NCBI GenBank assembly: GCA_019308645.1
Contig: JAFDHR010000056.1
Span: 1-9,716 of the forward strand
Source of the DNA: Deltaproteobacteria bacterium
GTDB taxonomy: Bacteria > Desulfobacterota > DSM-4660 > Desulfatiglandales > B25-G16
Direction of reading: 5' to 3'
DNA: 9,716 nucleotides
Shown: positions 7,152-9,716 of the stretch, piece after piece
Position numbering within the stretch: the stretch's first letter is position 1
Layout: every line of letters starts with the position of its first letter
Program-made: the position numbers and the translations under genes
The notes under the pieces: generated by a model
What the model was told of the DNA's origin: nothing
What the model saw: only the letters and a program-made list of their open reading frames with translations
Databases searched by the model: none

Positions 7152-7324
7152 TAAAAGTTTTCACTACCGAGGATCATCGGCTAAAAAACTGAGCCCACTT
7201 GAAATAGGCAAATAAGATTTCAATAATTAATAAAACAATGCCTGAGGAGATATTAAACAAACTTACCCTATAAGACCATCATTATACATTGATTTTCCTT
7301 CGAAAGAAAGGGATTTTTCTCCAT

Positions 7325-7336
7325 AGGACATGTCCT
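7325..7336. promoter_or_regulatory. Perfect 12-bp palindrome AGGACATGTCCT, possible operator
   Basis: A fully symmetric 12-mer lies 61 bp before the radical SAM start codon, and partial symmetry continues outward (CATA..TCATG). The position and dyad symmetry fit a site for a dimeric regulator. No second full copy was seen in the window, although the half-site ACATGTCCT also occurs near 112-120, inside the transposase end. Confidence 0.35.
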
Positions 7337-7397
7337 CATGTAATAGCTCCATTTTTCTTATTTTAGACATTATCTCTATTAGGTACATTTAAAAAAC

Positions 7398-8762
7398 ATG
7401 AAAAAACTTCTCTTAATCAACCCGGTTGGCATTAGAAGTGGTCTTCTATTGAGTAAATTTTCCACTTTCTCACCATTAGGTTTGGCCTATGTGGGTGCAG
7501 TAACCCCCTCTGATTGGGAGGTTAGAATAATCGATGAGAATTTTCATAAATTTGAGTTTGAAGAGGCAGATCTGGTTGGTATTACTGCCTTTACCAGCAA
7601 TATTAATAGGGCCTATGAAATTGCTCGTAGGTACCAAAAGCAGAAGATAAAGGTGATTATGGGAGGAATTCATGCTTCAATGCTTCCCGATGAGGCTCTG
7701 CAATATGCAGATACTGTTGTTGTAGGGGAGGTTGAGGGTGTCTGGAAACAGGTAATTAATGATTTTGAAAATAATTGTCTATCACGCAAATATATAGGCC
7801 CCAGACTCGACTTGAATCGATTTACAGTTAAGCCCCGACGCGATTTACTGCATCCAAGATATCTCTGGCAATCTGTCCAAACCTCTCGCGGCTGCCCATT
7901 TAATTGCTATTTTTGTTCAGTTTCCAGATACCTTGGCAAGAAGTATCGCCAGCGCAGAGCCGAGGATGTACTTGATGAATTGGCAGGATTAAAGGGTAAA
8001 TATATAGCCTTTGTCGATGATAACCTGATTGGATACAATCCAGAGAATAAAAGCAGGACCGTGAAATTATTTAGGGGTATGATTCAGCGGGGAGTATCTA
8101 AGAAATGGTGGATGCAGGCCTCTATTAATGTAGCTAATGATGAACAAGTAGTTAGTCTGGCAGCTCAGGCTGGATGTATGTTCGTTTTTATTGGTTTTGA
8201 AACCATAAACACCAGAAGTTTAAAGGAAATGAAAAAGGGGGTGAATCTGAAGATTGGGGTGGAGAATTATAATAAAGTTGTAGACATTTTTCATAAATAT
8301 GGGATTGGAGTGTTTGGTGCATTTATAATTGGAAACGATTATGAGTCCCCGAAATACTATAGGGAACTGGCTGAGTATTTGGTTCGCTCTAACATCGACA
8401 TTATCCAGATTACTATACTTACTCCCCTGCCTGGCACAACATTAATGGAACAACTGCAAAAGGAGGGTCGTTTAGTTTACCAGGAATTCCCTCAAGATTG
8501 GGATAAATACCGCTTATCTTATATGGTACATCAGCCACAAGTTGGTAAGGCAGAATCTATATATATAGCCGATAACTATATCAAAAATCGCATATACTCT
8601 TCCCCTGTATACCAGTACCGAATATTAAAATCATTATATAACCTAAAGAATCTAAATAATTTCTACGCCAGTTACAAATTTAACCAAGCCCTTAAAAAAG
8701 GCTGGCACAATTCCCATTATTATCTAAAATATCCCACTAATTTTACCACAATTGAATCCTAA
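7398..8762 (+). CDS. B12-binding-domain radical SAM enzyme
   Basis: 454 residues. An N-terminal cobalamin-binding-type Rossmann domain (about 1-140) opens with MKKLLLINP and includes PLGLAYVGAV, GITAFTSN, MGGIHASMLPDEAL and VVVGEVEGVW. There is no DxHxxG motif, so cobalamin, if bound, would lack the usual His ligand, as in the BchE/HpnJ-like class. The radical SAM core (about 155-350) has the cluster motif RGCPFNCYFC (C166, C170, C173), AFVDDN, and later IGFET and GAFIIGND. The tail from about 385 is rich in Tyr and Asn. Family members carry out methylation, ring closure or C-C bond rearrangements on lipids, pigments or peptides; the substrate here is unknown and no pathway genes flank it. 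The start matches the family N-terminus, but its Shine-Dalgarno is weak (AGGT, 13 bases upstream). It is divergent from the small ORF/kinase unit and convergent with the small gene to its right. Confidence 0.93.
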   Translation: MKKLLLINPVGIRSGLLLSKFSTFSPLGLAYVGAVTPSDWEVRIIDENFHKFEFEEADLVGITAFTSNINRAYEIARRYQKQKIKVIMGGIHASMLPDEALQYADTVVVGEVEGVWKQVINDFENNCLSRKYIGPRLDLNRFTVKPRRDLLHPRYLWQSVQTSRGCPFNCYFCSVSRYLGKKYRQRRAEDVLDELAGLKGKYIAFVDDNLIGYNPENKSRTVKLFRGMIQRGVSKKWWMQASINVANDEQVVSLAAQAGCMFVFIGFETINTRSLKEMKKGVNLKIGVENYNKVVDIFHKYGIGVFGAFIIGNDYESPKYYRELAEYLVRSNIDIIQITILTPLPGTTLMEQLQKEGRLVYQEFPQDWDKYRLSYMVHQPQVGKAESIYIADNYIKNRIYSSPVYQYRILKSLYNLKNLNNFYASYKFNQALKKGWHNSHYYLKYPTNFTTIES

Positions 8763-8818
8763 ATAGTTTACGCCTTTGGATTATGCAAAACAGTAAAGTA
8801 TGGAAAGAGGGAACGGCT

Positions 8819-8870
8819 TGATCCCAAGGCTGTTGGGAATACCCCAGGATCAGGAAGGATTATTTTTTTT
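8819..8870 (+). terminator. Possible intrinsic terminator after the radical SAM gene
   Basis: Outer stem TGATCC (8819-8824) pairs with GGATCA (8847-8852), and an inner stem CCCAA-GGCTG-TTGGG lies within. A run of eight Ts follows at 8863-8870, about 10 bases past the stem, which is further than in a textbook terminator. The T-run is also the Lys/Asn-rich end of the convergent small gene, so it may be coding composition. Confidence 0.35.
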
Positions 8871-9218
8871 CTCCGATTTTTTACTATCGGGTTCTCCAGA
8901 GATTCCCACATGCAACATAATTTTTCCATTCCCTTCTAAGGCCTTACGGATAAGCTGTAGTTCTTCTGAAATGGATGAAATATTCTTAATCAGTTTTTCG
9001 ATCACCGGTAGGGAAGTACCCTCAAGGTCTGTTGAATCTTCCGAACTAATAGGCTCAACCAGGGGTGCTCGGTACCAGTGCTTTGCAGCATCTTTATGTC
9101 TGTACCAACCTCCTGATTTAGTAGCCTTGGCCGTGCGCTTGTCAGGCATTTCCTCGTCATTTTTTTGGGCAGTGATTGTATCTTTTATATGGCTATATCC
9201 GGATTTCCCAAAAGCCAA
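8850..9218 (-). CDS. Unrecognised small charged protein (122 aa)
   Basis: The minus-strand frame runs from TTG 9218 to TGA 8850-8852 and encodes a soluble, highly charged protein. Its basic N-terminal half contains SGGWYRHKDAAKHWYRAP (about 35-52); an acidic linker and a probable coiled-coil helix (about 70-95) follow, with a Lys/Ser/Asn-rich tail. AGG lies six bases before the TTG. An alternative is the ATG at codon 24, preceded closely by GAGGAA, giving 99 residues. The codon pattern and composition look coding on this strand, whereas the overlapping plus-strand frame (8800-9228) is hydrophobic, Ser/Phe-rich and best explained as its antisense shadow. No family recognised. It converges on the radical SAM gene, ending 88 bp from its stop, and functional linkage is not implied. 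Confidence 0.6.
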   Translation of the reverse strand: MAFGKSGYSHIKDTITAQKNDEEMPDKRTAKATKSGGWYRHKDAAKHWYRAPLVEPISSEDSTDLEGTSLPVIEKLIKNISSISEELQLIRKALEGNGKIMLHVGISGEPDSKKSEKKNNPS

Positions 9219-9604
9219 AATGACCTAAATTCAGTCAGATAGACGGATTGGCTCTTGATTGCAATGTACAATTTTGCGCGCTTCATAAAAGGCGCTTAGT
9301 CCAACACTTATGCCGATTACACGATCAATCAAAAAATGCAATCATTTCAGGTAGTAAATCTTTTAGGAAACTCGGATTGACCCAAAAATATTAATCATAG
9401 AAGTTAAAATTATAGCTTTTGATTTTATCTTCAAAAAGAAAATGCCAAGACTTTTGAACGATACCTTGTATTTAGATAAATGAAAAAAAGATTCTGTGTG
9501 TCAAGTGAAAATTGAACACAATATGTAGAGTCTTTCAGGATGTTGGGCCATCAAATATCGGGGTACTTTCGAGAAACACTAACTTATAACCAGAGGATGA
9601 TGAA
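9219..9604. other. AT-rich intergenic stretch
   Basis: No convincing gene on either strand. A minus-strand TTGACA near 9504-9509, in the context CACTTGACACAC, could be part of a promoter for the 122-aa gene about 285 bp away, but no good -10 follows at standard spacing. A short GCGC-containing inverted repeat lies near 9276-9296. A 33-codon minus-strand frame (9185-9286) overlaps the start of the 122-aa gene and has no support. Confidence 0.4.
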
Positions 9605-9682
9605 ATGACTTTCTTTAAGATGCTTAAGGTTGTGCCAATTAGGCCAAATTTAAATAAATTTCAGGATACCATTTCCCTATAG
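9605..9682 (+). CDS. Candidate 25-aa ORF
   Basis: ATG at 9605 to TAG at 9680-9682 encodes 25 residues beginning MTFFKMLKVVPIRPN. AGAGG at 9592-9596 lies eight bases upstream. A three-codon frame (ATG ATG AAA TGA) ends in an ATGA overlap at the same start. The peptide is short and mildly basic, with no recognised motif. It could be a leader peptide or the remnant of a gene start. Confidence rests only on the ribosome binding site. Confidence 0.25.
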   Translation: MTFFKMLKVVPIRPNLNKFQDTISL

Positions 9683-9716
9683 TTAAAAAGGGCACGTATT
9701 ATACTTTTTTAGGTCT

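Larger units (their letters stand above)
7029..7397. other. Divergent AT-rich intergenic region
   Basis: It lies between the minus-strand small ORF/kinase unit and the plus-strand radical SAM gene. It holds a candidate minus-strand promoter (7124-7151), a near-palindrome AAGAAATTTTCTT close to the expected start of that transcript (about 7104-7116), and a perfect 12-bp palindrome at 7325-7336. I found no cobalamin-riboswitch-like conserved core, no tRNA and no further convincing ORF. Its size and divergent layout suit shared regulation. Confidence 0.5.

Noticed and set aside
7029..7397. Cobalamin riboswitch ahead of the B12-type radical SAM gene
   Set aside because: No B12-box-like core or multi-helix arrangement could be found in the leader.
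8800..9228. 142-codon plus-strand frame
   Set aside because: Ser/Phe-rich hydrophobic composition typical of the antisense of a charged gene; the minus-strand frame is the better coding candidate.
9499..9512. 14-base match TGTCAAGTGAAAAT shared with the start of the 28-aa ORF (7011-6998)
   Set aside because: It suggested a duplicated small ORF, but similarity stops at once after the match and the copy hits TGA after five codons; a match of this length across both strands of 9.7 kb is compatible with chance.
1..9716. CRISPR array, tRNA or rRNA genes
   Set aside because: No regularly spaced repeats, no cloverleaf with a T-loop signature and no rRNA-like conserved stretches were seen on either strand.

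Overview
The window looks like a low-density accessory stretch from a bacterial chromosome, probably a Desulfobacterota-type (deltaproteobacterial) anaerobe. That is an inference from gene content: a very long hybrid sensor kinase, a cobalamin-binding-type radical SAM enzyme, moderate-to-low GC, long AT-rich gaps and several decayed genes. No rRNA, tRNA or marker gene fixes the taxon.

Left part (1-2832). The window opens inside the C-terminal end of a DDE transposase resembling the IS1182 group. A SAM-dependent methyltransferase gene follows directly and is dead: it has an early in-frame TGA, a one-base insertion, an in-frame TAA and a lost C-terminus. Converging on it, on the minus strand, is a tight two-gene operon. 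An enolase-superfamily protein with an altered metal site comes first (GTG start), then a TtcA-like PP-loop ATPase 17 bp downstream that keeps the three cysteines expected for a TtcA-type iron-sulfur cluster.

Middle part (2833-7028). About 1.1 kb holds only gene fragments, a cluster of three small hairpins and an inverted repeat. Then comes a 967-residue hybrid histidine kinase on the minus strand, built as N-terminal sensory module, two membrane helices, GAF, PAS, HisKA, HATPase and REC. Just upstream of it, on the same strand, is a 28-codon ORF with a near-perfect Shine-Dalgarno. It was too short for routine gene calling but looks translated and is likely co-transcribed with the kinase.

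Right part (7029-9716). An AT-rich divergent intergenic region carries a candidate minus-strand promoter and a perfect 12-bp palindrome. It leads to a plus-strand B12-binding-type radical SAM gene (454 aa). A small charged, unrecognised protein is encoded convergently on the minus strand. The last 500 bp are AT-rich, with one 25-aa candidate ORF that has a good ribosome binding site.

How they might work together: the enolase/PP-loop pair is probably one pathway, since the spacing implies translation from one message. The 28-aa ORF and the kinase may form a signalling unit, with the divergent radical SAM gene as a possible neighbour in the same circuit. These links rest on gene order only. The best candidates for something undescribed are the enolase/PP-loop pair with its unusual metal site and the 28-aa ORF between the kinase and the radical SAM gene.
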